From assembly GCF_003663825.1 (NCBI RefSeq), contig NZ_RCCC01000001.1, forward strand, positions 3,356,501-3,420,500: DNA of 64,000 bases, in the 5' to 3' direction. Positions 26,397 to 34,945 of this stretch are shown here, in pieces (the stretch's first letter is position 1; the number at the start of each line of letters is the position of its first letter). A program made the position numbers and the translations under genes. The stretch comes from Acidovorax sp. 106 (GTDB taxonomy: Bacteria; Pseudomonadota; Gammaproteobacteria; Burkholderiales; Burkholderiaceae_C). Below the pieces are notes generated by a model that was given only the letters and a program-made list of their open reading frames with translations, was not told the origin of the DNA and did not search any database.

Positions 26397-26699
26397 TCAT
26401 AAGATCGGTTGGTGCACCGTCACGAGCTTGGTGCCATCCGGAAAGGTGGCTTCGACCTGAATGTCCGGAATCATCTCGGCAATGCCGTCCATCACGTCGG
26501 CGCGGGTCAGCACGGCGCGGCCTTCGCTCATGAGCTGGGCCACGGTCTTGCCATCGCGCGCGCCTTCCATCACAGCGGCGCTGATCAGGGCCACCGCCTC
26601 GGGGTAGTTGAGCTTCAGGCCCCGGGCCTTGCGGCGCTCGGCCAGCAGGGCAGCGGTAAAGATCAGGAGCTTGTCTTTTTCGCGAGGGGTCAGTTCCAT
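26397..26699 (-). CDS. ureA: Urease subunit gamma
   Basis: UreA is the 100-aa structural gamma subunit. It begins [23 protein letters not shown] and contains [58 protein letters not shown] at the end, all typical. It is the first urease gene on this strand. In most relatives ureD precedes it, but here only a 253-base non-coding stretch and a divergent sensor gene lie upstream. Confidence 0.97.
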   Translation of the reverse strand: MELTPREKDKLLIFTAALLAERRKARGLKLNYPEAVALISAAVMEGARDGKTVAQLMSEGRAVLTRADVMDGIAEMIPDIQVEATFPDGTKLVTVHQPIL

Positions 26700-26952
26700 G
26701 GTGTACCGAGTGATTGAGTGGACGCTAGCCCATCATAGGCAGCAAGCCCCGTGCCCGCCATACGCCAGAGGGCGCAGGTGCGGCGAAGTTAGGGCGGAGT
26801 GATGGGGCTGGTCCGAACTGACTGGAGCCGCTTGTAGCCGTTTGGAGCCGTTCACTGAGCGCAGTCGAAGCGCCGCGCAAGGCTTCGACAGGCTCAGCCC
26901 GAACGGTGGTTTCCCGTTCCATGGTGCCGACGCCATCCAAGGAATCTGTGGC
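26700..26952. promoter_or_regulatory. Divergent intergenic region ureA / NCS1-kinase gene, containing a repeat family B hairpin
   Basis: The 253 bases separate the urease operon from the divergent sensor gene. Positions 26844-26906 contain two repeat family B elements in inverted orientation: a degenerate one (GAGCCGTTCACTGAGCGCAG then TCGAAGC) and a good one at 26882-26906, which could fold into a long hairpin. Before the sensor start is a ribosome site, CAAGGA at 26938-26943. No ureD coding sequence is present. Both transcripts must start here, but I see no confident -35/-10 pair. Confidence 0.6.
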
Positions 26953-29900
26953 ATGGAACCTGCACCCTGGCACCCCATGTCCATGCTTCCCGCAACCCCC
27001 GCCGACCCCAGCCAGCCCCCTCAGCAGGTCGTCAAGGTTCGCCGCGACTACAACAGCTGGGTAGCGACCGAGACCATGGAAGACTATGCGCTGCGCTACA
27101 CCCCGCAGCGCTTTCGCAAGTGGTCGGAGTGGCGGGTGGCCAACACGGCGTTTGGGGCAGCGTCGTTCCTGATCCTGGAAGCCGTGGGGGCCACGCTGCT
27201 GGTGCAATATGGCTTTATTAACGCCTTCTGGGCCATTGTGGCCACGGGGCTCATCATCTTTTTGGCGGGCTTGCCCATCAGCGTGTATGCGGCGCGTTAT
27301 GGCGTGGACATGGATTTGCTCACGCGCGGCGCGGGCTTTGGCTACATCGGCTCCACGCTCACTTCGTTGATCTACGCCAGCTTCACGTTCATCTTTTTCG
27401 CGCTCGAAGCCGCCGTGATGGCCTATGCGCTGGAGCTGGCGCTCGACATTCCGCCGCGCTGGGGCTACCTGATTTGCGCACTGGTGGTGATCCCGCTGGT
27501 CACGCACGGCGTGTCGGCCATCAGCCGCCTGCAGGTGTGGACGCAGCCGCTGTGGCTGGTGATGCTGGTGGTGCCGTTTGGGGTGGTGCTGATGCGCGAT
27601 CCTGGTGCGTTTTCCGGTATTTCGCACTATGGTGGTGAATCCGCGCTAGGAAATCGCTTTCAACTGCCCATGTTTGGTGCGGCGCTGACGGTGGGCATTG
27701 CCCTCATCACCCAGATGGGGGAGCAGGCCGACTATTTGCGCTTCATGCCTGCACCCACGCCGGGCAGGCGCGGGCGCTGGTGGCTGGGCGTGCTGGTGGG
27801 CGGGCCCGGCTGGGTGGTGCTGGGTGTGCTCAAGATGCTGGGCGGGGCGCTGCTGGCCTACCTGGCCTTGAGCCATATGGTGCCGGTGGACCGGGCGGTA
27901 GACCCCAACCAGATGTACCTGGCGGCGTATGAATACGTCTTCCCCAACTACAGCTGGGCGGTGGCGGCCACGGCGCTGTTCGTGGTGGTGTCGCAGCTCA
28001 AGATCAATGTGACCAACGCCTATGCGGGGTCGCTGGCGTGGTCCAACTTTTTCTCGCGCCTGACGCACAGCCACCCGGGGCGGGTGGTGTGGGTGGTGTT
28101 CAACACGCTGATTGCCTTCATGCTGATGGAGATGAACGTGTTCCGCGCCATGGGCGAGGTGCTGGGGTTGTACTCCAACATCGCCATCGCCTGGATCATG
28201 TCGGTGGTGGCCGACCTGGTCATCAACAAGCCGCTGGGCCTGTCGCCCAAGGGCATTGAATTCAAGCGCGCGCACCTGTATGACATCAACCCGGTGGGCG
28301 TGGGGGCCATGGCGCTGGCGTCCAGCGTGTCCATCAGCGCGCACTTGGGGTTGTTTGGCCCGCTGCCGCAGGCGTTCTCGGCGGTGATTGCGATGGCCGT
28401 GGCTTTTGTCACCGCGCCGCTCATTGCCTGGGCCACCCAGGGCAAGTACTACATTGCCCGCCGCAGCGAGCCGGTACCCGACCCGGTACCTGATCCGGTG
28501 GCGGTGCCCATGCACGGGCCGGTCAGCGGCCAGGTCGGCACCGGCACCGGCACCGGTGGCGACGGTGGCAGCTATGTGCGCTACACCGTGCAGCGCTGCG
28601 TGATCTGCGAGCGCGAATACGAAGCCCCCGACATGGCCCAGTGCCCCGCCTACCGGGGCGCCATCTGCTCGCTGTGCTGCACGCTGGATGCCCGCTGCGG
28701 CGACCTGTGCAAGCCGCACGCCAGCATGGCGGTGCAATGGTCTGCCGCGCTGCGCTGGGTGCTACCGCGCGCGGTGTGGCGCTATCTGGACACGGGCCTG
28801 GGGCACTTTTTGCTGCTGATGCTGGTGATTGCCCCGCTGCTGGCCGCCGTGATGGGCCTGCTGTACCACCAAGAGCTCAACACCATCGCCCAGGCCATGA
28901 CCGACACCGAAGTGCTGGCCGCCCCCGAGGTGGCGCTGCGCTCGGGCCTGCTCAAGGCGTATCTCGCGCTGCTGGTCATCTCGGGCATCGTGGCGTGGTG
29001 GCTGGTGCTGGCGCACAAAAGCCGCCAGGTGGCGCAAGAAGAATCCAACCGCCAGACCGGCCTGCTGGTGCGAGAAATTGACCTGCACCGCCAGACCGAC
29101 GAAGCCCTGCAGACCGCCCGCAGCGTGGCCGAGCAAGCCCGCCAGGTGGCTGAAGAAGCCAAGCGCGCCGCCGACCAGGCCAACCAGGCCAAGAGCCGCT
29201 ACATCAGCGCCATCAGCCACGAGATCCGCACGCCGCTGAACTCCATCCTGGGCTATGCGCAATTGATGGGCGAAGACCCTACGGTGCCTGCGCACCGCAA
29301 GCAGGCAGTGCATGTGATTCGCCGGGGGGGCGAGCATTTGCTTTCGCTCATCGAAGGCACGCTGGACATTGCCCGCATCGAATCAGGCAAGCTCACGCTC
29401 GATGTAGCGCCCATGCGCTTTGCCGATGGCCTGCACGAGATGGCCGGCCTGTTTGAATTGCAGGCCGCCGCCAAGGGCTTGGCCTTTGTGTTTGATGTGC
29501 AGGGCGTGATTCCCGAGGTGGTGCGCGCTGACGACAAGCGCCTGCGGCAAATCCTCATCAACTTGCTGGGCAACGCCATCAAGTTCACCGCGCAGGGCAC
29601 CGTCACGCTGCGCGTGCGCTATGCCCGCGAAATGGCGCGCATCGATGTGCAGGACACGGGCCCCGGCCTGTCGGTGGATGAGATTGAGCGCATCTTCGAG
29701 CCCTTCACGCGCGGCGGCTCGGGCGGCAGCAGCGCCACAGCGGGCGCCCCCGGTGCGGGCCTGGGGCTGACCATTGCCAAGATGCTCACCGCGCTGATGG
29801 GCGGCGAGCTGACGGTGACCAGCCAGCCCGGCGTGGGCTCGGTCTTTCACGTCAAACTCTTTTTGCCCGAGGTGCATGCCGACGCGCTGGGCAAGCAGGG

Positions 29901-30798
29901 CGGTTGGGCCGCGCCTGCACTGCGGGCCCTGCGCGCGCCCAGGCCCCGCACCGGCTACGCGGGCGAGCGCCGCCGCATTCTGGTGGTAGACAACGAAGAG
30001 CCCGACCGCGAGCTGCTGCGCCAGTTGCTGGAGCCTTTAGGCTTTGAGCTGCGCCAAGCCGCCAGCGGCCACGATGCGCTGGACCTGCTGGCCACGGGCT
30101 ACCGCCCCCACGCCATCTTCATGGACCTGGCCATGCCCGGGATTGACGGGTGGGAGACCATTCGGCGCATTCGCGCGCAGGGCTGGGCTGCGGCGACTGG
30201 TGGCGGTGCTGAAGACCCGCCCGACCATGGGCAGGAGGCAGGCGCCTGCATTGCCGTGGTCTCGGCCAACGCCTTTGACAAGACCCTGGAGAACGACGCG
30301 GGCATTCGCCCAGAGGACTTCATCGTCAAGCCTGTGCGCCACAGCGAATTGCTGGACTGGCTGGAGCGCCGGCTGGAGCTGGTGTGGCTGGATGACGCGC
30401 CTGCGGTGGCCCTTGTGCCCCAGCCGCCTGCCTTGCCAGCGTGGCAGCCCACAGCAGGCGGGCAGCGCCCCGGGCCGGTGCGCGACGTGCCGCAGGATGC
30501 GGGCGCTGCGGCATCTGCACCTCCTTCCCTATCTGCACCTTACTCAGCACCTTCATCGGCACCTTCATCTGCGGCGCCAGCCCCAGCCGGGCTGCGCACA
30601 GCACCGCCCGCAGCCGCGCTGGCCGATCTGGCGCAGTCCGTATCGCTGGGTTACTACCGGGGTATCCTCAACGCGCTGGCCGACATCGAGCGCCAGCACC
30701 CCGAGCATGCTGCCTTTGTGCTGCACATGCGGCAGTTGGCGCAGCAGTTCCAGTTCGACGCCATGGGCCAGATCCTGGAGCAAGAAGCCTCACCATGA
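26953..30798 (+). CDS. NCS1 family permease fused to a hybrid sensor histidine kinase
   Basis: This 1281-aa protein joins a transporter-like sensor to a kinase. Residues about 40-500 are an NCS1 (cytosine/purine/allantoin/hydantoin permease) domain with about 12 helices (DMDLLTRGAGFGYIGSTLTS near 120). A linker follows with a cysteine cluster (CVICEREYEAPDMAQCP, CSLCC, CGDLC), a possible metal knuckle, near 555-600, two more helices, a coiled coil, HisKA with SAISHEIRTPLNS (His near 756), HATPase (NLLGNAIKFT, DTGPGLS, GLGLTIAKML), and a receiver from about 1009 with Asp near 1056 (FMDLAMPG). I start at ATG 26953, after the CAAGGA site; the longer frame translates a repeat. It is analogous to CbrA, an SLC5 transporter fused to a kinase. 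Confidence 0.88.
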   Translation: MEPAPWHPMSMLPATPADPSQPPQQVVKVRRDYNSWVATETMEDYALRYTPQRFRKWSEWRVANTAFGAASFLILEAVGATLLVQYGFINAFWAIVATGLIIFLAGLPISVYAARYGVDMDLLTRGAGFGYIGSTLTSLIYASFTFIFFALEAAVMAYALELALDIPPRWGYLICALVVIPLVTHGVSAISRLQVWTQPLWLVMLVVPFGVVLMRDPGAFSGISHYGGESALGNRFQLPMFGAALTVGIALITQMGEQADYLRFMPAPTPGRRGRWWLGVLVGGPGWVVLGVLKMLGGALLAYLALSHMVPVDRAVDPNQMYLAAYEYVFPNYSWAVAATALFVVVSQLKINVTNAYAGSLAWSNFFSRLTHSHPGRVVWVVFNTLIAFMLMEMNVFRAMGEVLGLYSNIAIAWIMSVVADLVINKPLGLSPKGIEFKRAHLYDINPVGVGAMALASSVSISAHLGLFGPLPQAFSAVIAMAVAFVTAPLIAWATQGKYYIARRSEPVPDPVPDPVAVPMHGPVSGQVGTGTGTGGDGGSYVRYTVQRCVICEREYEAPDMAQCPAYRGAICSLCCTLDARCGDLCKPHASMAVQWSAALRWVLPRAVWRYLDTGLGHFLLLMLVIAPLLAAVMGLLYHQELNTIAQAMTDTEVLAAPEVALRSGLLKAYLALLVISGIVAWWLVLAHKSRQVAQEESNRQTGLLVREIDLHRQTDEALQTARSVAEQARQVAEEAKRAADQANQAKSRYISAISHEIRTPLNSILGYAQLMGEDPTVPAHRKQAVHVIRRGGEHLLSLIEGTLDIARIESGKLTLDVAPMRFADGLHEMAGLFELQAAAKGLAFVFDVQGVIPEVVRADDKRLRQILINLLGNAIKFTAQGTVTLRVRYAREMARIDVQDTGPGLSVDEIERIFEPFTRGGSGGSSATAGAPGAGLGLTIAKMLTALMGGELTVTSQPGVGSVFHVKLFLPEVHADALGKQGGWAAPALRALRAPRPRTGYAGERRRILVVDNEEPDRELLRQLLEPLGFELRQAASGHDALDLLATGYRPHAIFMDLAMPGIDGWETIRRIRAQGWAAATGGGAEDPPDHGQEAGACIAVVSANAFDKTLENDAGIRPEDFIVKPVRHSELLDWLERRLELVWLDDAPAVALVPQPPALPAWQPTAGGQRPGPVRDVPQDAGAAASAPPSLSAPYSAPSSAPSSAAPAPAGLRTAPPAAALADLAQSVSLGYYRGILNALADIERQHPEHAAFVLHMRQLAQQFQFDAMGQILEQEASP

Positions 30799-31862
30799 AC
30801 AGTCCCCCTCTGGCCCCCTCCATGCCGCCATCTCCCGCCCACATGCTCGACCGCGCCGACAGCGATGTGGTGCTGATCGTAGACGACGTGCCCGACAACC
30901 TGGCCGTGCTGCACGACGCACTCGACGAATCGGGCTACACCGTGCTGGTCGCCATGCATGGCGAGGCGGCCTTGCAGCGCGCTGCGCAGGCGTTGCCCGA
31001 CATCGTGCTGCTCGACGCCATGATGCCCGGCATGGACGGTTTTGAAGTCGCGCGGCGCCTGAAGGCCAGCCCCGCCACCGCGCACATCCCCATCATCTTC
31101 ATGACCGGCCTGACCGAGACCGAGCACCTGGTGGCCGCGTTAGAGGCCGGAGGCATCGACTACGTCACCAAGCCCATCAAACCGCGCGAGGTGATGGCCC
31201 GCATGCAGGTGCACCTGGGCGCCGCCCGCAAGGCCCGGCAAGACGCCGCCCAAGCCCGCGAGGCGCGCAACGCGCTCGACGCCTTTGGCTACGCCAGCAT
31301 CACCGTGCGCGCGTCAGACGGCCGCATCGTCTGGCAAACCCCGCTGGCGCGGGAGCTGCTGCAAAGTTACTTTGGTGAGGTGGGGCCCGATGGCACACCC
31401 ACTGCTTATGGCCAGTGGGCCCCCGAGCCCGTGCAGGCCTGGCTGCGCCGCCATGTGCTGGCCGACAACGCCGCCGAGCTGCTGGCCGCGTCGCTGGCCG
31501 AGCCACCGCGCCTGGCGGTAGAGCAGGGCGCGCGCCGCCTCACCTTTCGCCTGCACCAGCAGGCAGGCGACAGCGCGGGCGGCGGTGACTGGCTCATCGT
31601 GATGCGCGAGGTGTCTGACGCGAAGATCATCGAATCGATGAGCCTGTCCTTCAAGCTCACCGCCCGCGAGGCCGAGGTGCTGTACTGGGTGGTCAAGGGC
31701 AAGATCAACCGCGACATTGGTGACATCCTCGGTGCTAGCCCCGCCACCGTCAAAAAGCACCTGGAGCGCGTGTTTGCCAAGCTGGGGGTAGAGACGCGCA
31801 CGGCGGCGGCAGGTATGACTATGAACCGGATTCGGCAGTTGCACCCGCAGTTTGAAGGATGA
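30795..31862 (+). CDS. LuxR-type response regulator paired with the NCS1-kinase
   Basis: This 355-aa regulator has an N-terminal receiver (VVLIVDDVPDN near residue 25, phospho-acceptor Asp in IVLLDAMMPGMDGFEV near 75, MTGL and the YVTKPIKPREV lysine near 125), a middle region of about 150 residues with PAS-like features (AFGYASITVRASDGRIVWQTPLAREL), and a C-terminal LuxR HTH (LTAREAEVLYWVVKGKINRD...ASPATVKKHLERVFAKLGVETRT). The ATG overlaps the kinase stop (ATGA), so the two are coupled and are almost certainly a cognate pair. Targets are unknown; the neighbouring urease operon is an obvious candidate. Confidence 0.92.
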   Translation: MNSPPLAPSMPPSPAHMLDRADSDVVLIVDDVPDNLAVLHDALDESGYTVLVAMHGEAALQRAAQALPDIVLLDAMMPGMDGFEVARRLKASPATAHIPIIFMTGLTETEHLVAALEAGGIDYVTKPIKPREVMARMQVHLGAARKARQDAAQAREARNALDAFGYASITVRASDGRIVWQTPLARELLQSYFGEVGPDGTPTAYGQWAPEPVQAWLRRHVLADNAAELLAASLAEPPRLAVEQGARRLTFRLHQQAGDSAGGGDWLIVMREVSDAKIIESMSLSFKLTAREAEVLYWVVKGKINRDIGDILGASPATVKKHLERVFAKLGVETRTAAAGMTMNRIRQLHPQFEG

Positions 31863-31916
31863 GTAGCAACGAGGCGGCTGAGGCCTCCTCGTGTGCCATT
31901 GGGATACCCTTGTACG

Positions 31917-32738
31917 CTATGGCTTGGTGCAGCGATTAGGGGTCAAGAAAACACCGGCTGCCTGGCACAGTCCGTAGTGGTATTCGACCGAAGGATTGAA
32001 TATATTCCTCCAGATCACGGCCCTATACGACCCCTGTTCATCCACCTCCATCTCTTCAGTCCAGAACCAGTCTGAAGACGACGATGTGGCCTGTTTGCAG
32101 TTAACAAAGCCCTGGGCCTGGATGCCTCGGCCTGCGGGTTCATAGAGCCCTCTGTATTCACACGTGTCCAGTTCACTGTTGTAGCGACTCATGTAGAAGT
32201 TGCCGTTCTCCAGTTTGAAGGTCACTGTGGCAGGTATCAGGCTGCCGAAGGTGGACAAGGCATAGGAGATGGCATAGCGGCCCTCACGGTTGAAGCGGGC
32301 CGTGTGGTCTTCGTATTGAAACCGAGTCATTCTTGCGGGTGCTTCGCCGGGAAGCGTCACACTGGCCGTCGTGGCAGTGTAAAAGGCAATGGAGATACTG
32401 CCAACCACCTTGCGCACCTGTCCATCCCTGACGGGGGCTCCCAGCGCTTTTCCTCCTTGGAACTCGACCAATTCAGCGGTGAATGTGCCATCGTCCTGCC
32501 GGGGCCCGCTGGCCTGAAGGAACATGGACGAGCCATCTTCCCGATAACCAAAGTAAGTCACGATCAGATTGCGCCCGCCCTGAGCGTCAATTTGCAGACC
32601 ACGCCCTGGCTTTCCGGTGACCTCTCCATTGACGGCCCACATGCCCGACTCTGGCTGGAGAGCCTGTGCCGTGATCGGTGCGAGCAAGGCGGTGCTTGCG
32701 GCAAGGAGAACTGCAATCGAGTGACGGGCTTTGAACAT
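31917..32738 (-). CDS. Exported protein of unknown function
   Basis: This 273-aa protein has a signal peptide (HSIAVLLAASTALLAPITAQA) and a beta-rich mature part beginning LQPESGMWAVNGEVTGKPGRGLQIDAQGG, with cysteines at DTCEYRG, FVNCKQ, YGLCQA and NRCTKP that may form disulfides. The pattern of repeated beta strands with SMFLQASGP and RFQYEDHTARFNREGRYAISY suggests a compact beta-barrel-like exported protein. I do not recognise a family. It is monocistronic, convergent with the response regulator gene and divergent from the aminotransferase. Confidence 0.7.
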   Translation of the reverse strand: MFKARHSIAVLLAASTALLAPITAQALQPESGMWAVNGEVTGKPGRGLQIDAQGGRNLIVTYFGYREDGSSMFLQASGPRQDDGTFTAELVEFQGGKALGAPVRDGQVRKVVGSISIAFYTATTASVTLPGEAPARMTRFQYEDHTARFNREGRYAISYALSTFGSLIPATVTFKLENGNFYMSRYNSELDTCEYRGLYEPAGRGIQAQGFVNCKQATSSSSDWFWTEEMEVDEQGSYRAVIWRNIFNPSVEYHYGLCQAAGVFLTPNRCTKP

Positions 32739-33296
32739 AAGGTTGTGGTGTTTGAACGAGCCAACGAAGGGCTATGAGGGTTGGGCAAATGGGGCTGTGC
32801 CTATGTCTCTCAGTCATATCAAGCTGGAGGCTGATGCGCATGAGGCGTTTTGCAAAGCCATGGCTTAATTGTCAAATGATTGTTTCACAAGGAGGCTTGA
32901 TTGGCTACCTGGACCGTGCTCGCTCCAGTTCTGCATCGTTCATCTTCGATCGCCTTGCGATGCCTTTTCACCTCGCGTCTTCATGCTGCGGTGTCTTGGT
33001 GCGACCTTGTGGCCCATAGTGGGAGCGTTTGCTGCCTCGCACTGGGGCGGGAGTGTCTCGTCGCGAAAAGATTGTCTGTCTTTCCTATCTGGGTCTAAGG
33101 CCCGTCTATGAAGCGCAATAAGCTATCTTTTTTATAGTGAAAGAAGATGTTTTGCAAGGACGGAACGCTCCCAGGGCATGTGCCTTTGCTCCGCACAGAA
33201 GGGAAAAGGAGGCAACATGGGTTTCTGCCTCCTCAGCCGAATTACATTGGGGCCCTTGCCTCGCTTGATCTACCCACCGCTGAAGGACCCCGCCGC
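32739..33296. other. 558-base intergenic region, no convincing gene
   Basis: Only short frames occur here (for example 32774-33019), without family features or good ribosome sites, and I regard them as spurious. The last part, 33100-33146, is AT-rich (AGCTATCTTTTTTATAGTGA) and could carry the aminotransferase promoter. At 33208-33219 a very strong ribosome site (AAGGAGG) and ATG occur, but in a frame shifted relative to the downstream gene. Confidence 0.5.
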
Positions 33297-34475
33297 ATGC
33301 GCCAAGTCATTGCCCATCTGGAAGCTTCCAAAATCCGTGAAATCGCCAACGCTGGCATGGGGCGCAAAGACGTGCTGGCCTTCTGGTTTGGCGAGAGCGA
33401 TGAAGTCACCCCCGGCTTGATCCGCCGCGCTGCCATCGAGTCGCTGGAAAGCGGCGAAACCTTCTATTCGCAGAACTGCGGCCTGCCCGAGCTGCGCGAA
33501 TCGCTGGCGCAGTACATGGGGGAGTCGCATCCCACGGCAGGCGTGGCTGCAGGCCGCATCGTGGTCACCTCGGGCGGGGTCAGCGCGTTGATGCTGGCGG
33601 TGCAGGCGCTGGTGGATGCAGGCGATGAGGTCGTCATCGTCACGCCCGTGTGGCCCAACCTGGTGGCGCAGCCCACGATCATGGGGGCGCAGGTGCGCTG
33701 CGTGCCGCTGCGGCCGCAGGGCGGTGCCTGGGGGCTGGACCTGCCCGCGCTGCTGGGCGCCATCACGGTGCGCACCAGGCTGCTCATCGTCAACGCGCCC
33801 AACAACCCCACGGGCTGGACGCTCACGCGCGACGAGCAGCAGCAAATCCTGGCGCATTGCCGCAGCACCGGCACCTGGATCCTGGCCGACGAGGTCTACG
33901 AAAAGCTCTACTACGAGCCCACCGTCCACGGCTGCGCGCCCAGCTTCCTCGACGTGGCCTCGCCCGACGATCGTCTGCTGGTGGCGCACAGCTTTTCCAA
34001 AAGCTTTTTGATGACCGGCTGGCGCCTAGGGTGGCTGGTGCTGCCTGAGGCGCTGGTCGATGCCATGGGCAAGCTGATTGAGTTCAACACCTCGTGCGCC
34101 AGCGTGTTCACCCAGCGCGCGGCACTGGCCGCGCTGGCCTACCGCAAAGAGATCACGCCGCGCGTGGTGGCGCATTTCAAAACCTGCCGCGACACCTTGG
34201 TGCCCTTGCTGGCGGCCATTCCTGGCGTGCAGGTGGCTGCGGCACATGGCGGCATGTATGCGTTTTTTCGGCTCGAAGGGTTTGATGACTCCATGGCCGT
34301 TGCTAAGCGCCTGGTGGCCGAGGCTGGTCTGGGCCTTGCCCCCGGCGATGCCTTCGGCCCCGAGGCCCAGGGCTGGCTGCGCTGGTGTTTTGCTTCCAAG
34401 GATGTGGGGCGGCTGGTTGAGGGCGTGCGTCGCCTGCGCGAATGGCTCGAGCGTGAGCGGCAGCTTGCCCCCTGA
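33297..34475 (+). CDS. PLP-dependent class I/II aminotransferase
   Basis: This 392-aa enzyme is a fold-type I aminotransferase. Seen are the substrate loop FWFGESDEVTP near residue 30, the SGGVSALMLAVQAL cofactor segment near 85, VNAPNNPTGW near 165, DEVYEKLYYEP near 200 (Asp for the pyridine nitrogen) and the Schiff-base lysine in HSFSKSFLMTGWRLGW near 235. The substrate is not predictable, though this subgroup is often annotated as aspartate/aromatic type. I use ATG 33297, but the related proteins I recall begin about ten residues earlier (LPTAEGPRRM), and the frame is open to ATG 33147, so the start is uncertain. Confidence 0.9.
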   Translation: MRQVIAHLEASKIREIANAGMGRKDVLAFWFGESDEVTPGLIRRAAIESLESGETFYSQNCGLPELRESLAQYMGESHPTAGVAAGRIVVTSGGVSALMLAVQALVDAGDEVVIVTPVWPNLVAQPTIMGAQVRCVPLRPQGGAWGLDLPALLGAITVRTRLLIVNAPNNPTGWTLTRDEQQQILAHCRSTGTWILADEVYEKLYYEPTVHGCAPSFLDVASPDDRLLVAHSFSKSFLMTGWRLGWLVLPEALVDAMGKLIEFNTSCASVFTQRAALAALAYRKEITPRVVAHFKTCRDTLVPLLAAIPGVQVAAAHGGMYAFFRLEGFDDSMAVAKRLVAEAGLGLAPGDAFGPEAQGWLRWCFASKDVGRLVEGVRRLREWLERERQLAP

Positions 34476-34601
34476 CAAAGTGGCCCTGGTGCTGTGAATG
34501 CAGGCCTCAGGTTCTCAGGGCGCGTGCTGGACTCTGGTTGCCCGCTTGTATCGTCCCCAGGGATCTTCTTGCAGCGGGTCTTTGGACCCTTGGATTCGCT
34601 C

Positions 34602-34626
34602 ATTGCGCTGAGGCAACCAGCGCAAT
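34602..34626 (-). terminator. Possible hairpin terminator downstream of the NO-stress operon
   Basis: ATTGCGCTG (34602-34610) and CAGCGCAAT (34618-34626) form a perfect 9-bp stem with a 7-base loop, 38 bases past the stop of the last minus-strand gene. There is no clear T run, so it may be Rho-assisted or only an RNA-stabilising hairpin. Confidence 0.4.
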
Positions 34627-34663
34627 AAGGTTGGTTTGTGCAACAAAGCCGATTGAAGAGCGT

Positions 34664-34912
34664 TTAGGACGTCGCCGCTTCGAGATGTCGCCAGTACTGA
34701 TTGGCGGCGGCCACGGTCTGGAAGTTGATGGCGATGACCTGGGAGGCTGCGGTCAGGCCATTGGCATCGTTGGCATATTCCGGGCGCAATTTCTTGAGCA
34801 CATCGGTGTCCGGTTGGGTGGTTTTGACACCGCGTCGGCTCAGGGTGACGGCCAGCGCAAACCCCTCTTGGGGATTGGCGGTGATCAGGGTGGGAAGCCA
34901 GAGGTCGCTCAT
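34664..34912 (-). CDS. Hexameric tyrosine-coordinated haem protein (HTHP)
   Basis: This 82-aa protein matches what I know of HTHP, a small hexameric haem protein in which a tyrosine ligates the iron and which has peroxidase and catalase-like activity. Key segments are LWLPTLITANPQEGFALAV at the N-terminus, RGVKTTQPDTDVLKKLRPEY in the middle with the tyrosine, and SQVIAINFQTVAAANQYW at the end. A GGAG ribosome site lies 6 bases before ATG 34912. It starts 33 bases after the flavohaemoglobin stop and is the last gene of the NO operon, which suggests a role in clearing peroxide or peroxynitrite-type products. Confidence 0.8.
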   Translation of the reverse strand: MSDLWLPTLITANPQEGFALAVTLSRRGVKTTQPDTDVLKKLRPEYANDANGLTAASQVIAINFQTVAAANQYWRHLEAATS

Positions 34913-34945
34913 AGGGTGCTCCTTGTGTAGGGGGGTGGTCTGCGT

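Noticed and set aside
26725..27627. 300-codon minus-strand frame upstream of ureA considered as a missing ureD
   Set aside because: No UreD features; it is antisense to the permease domain and has arginine/histidine-rich shadow composition.
32774..33019. 81-codon frame in the 558-base intergenic region
   Set aside because: Cys/Ser/Arg-rich with no ribosome site and no family features.
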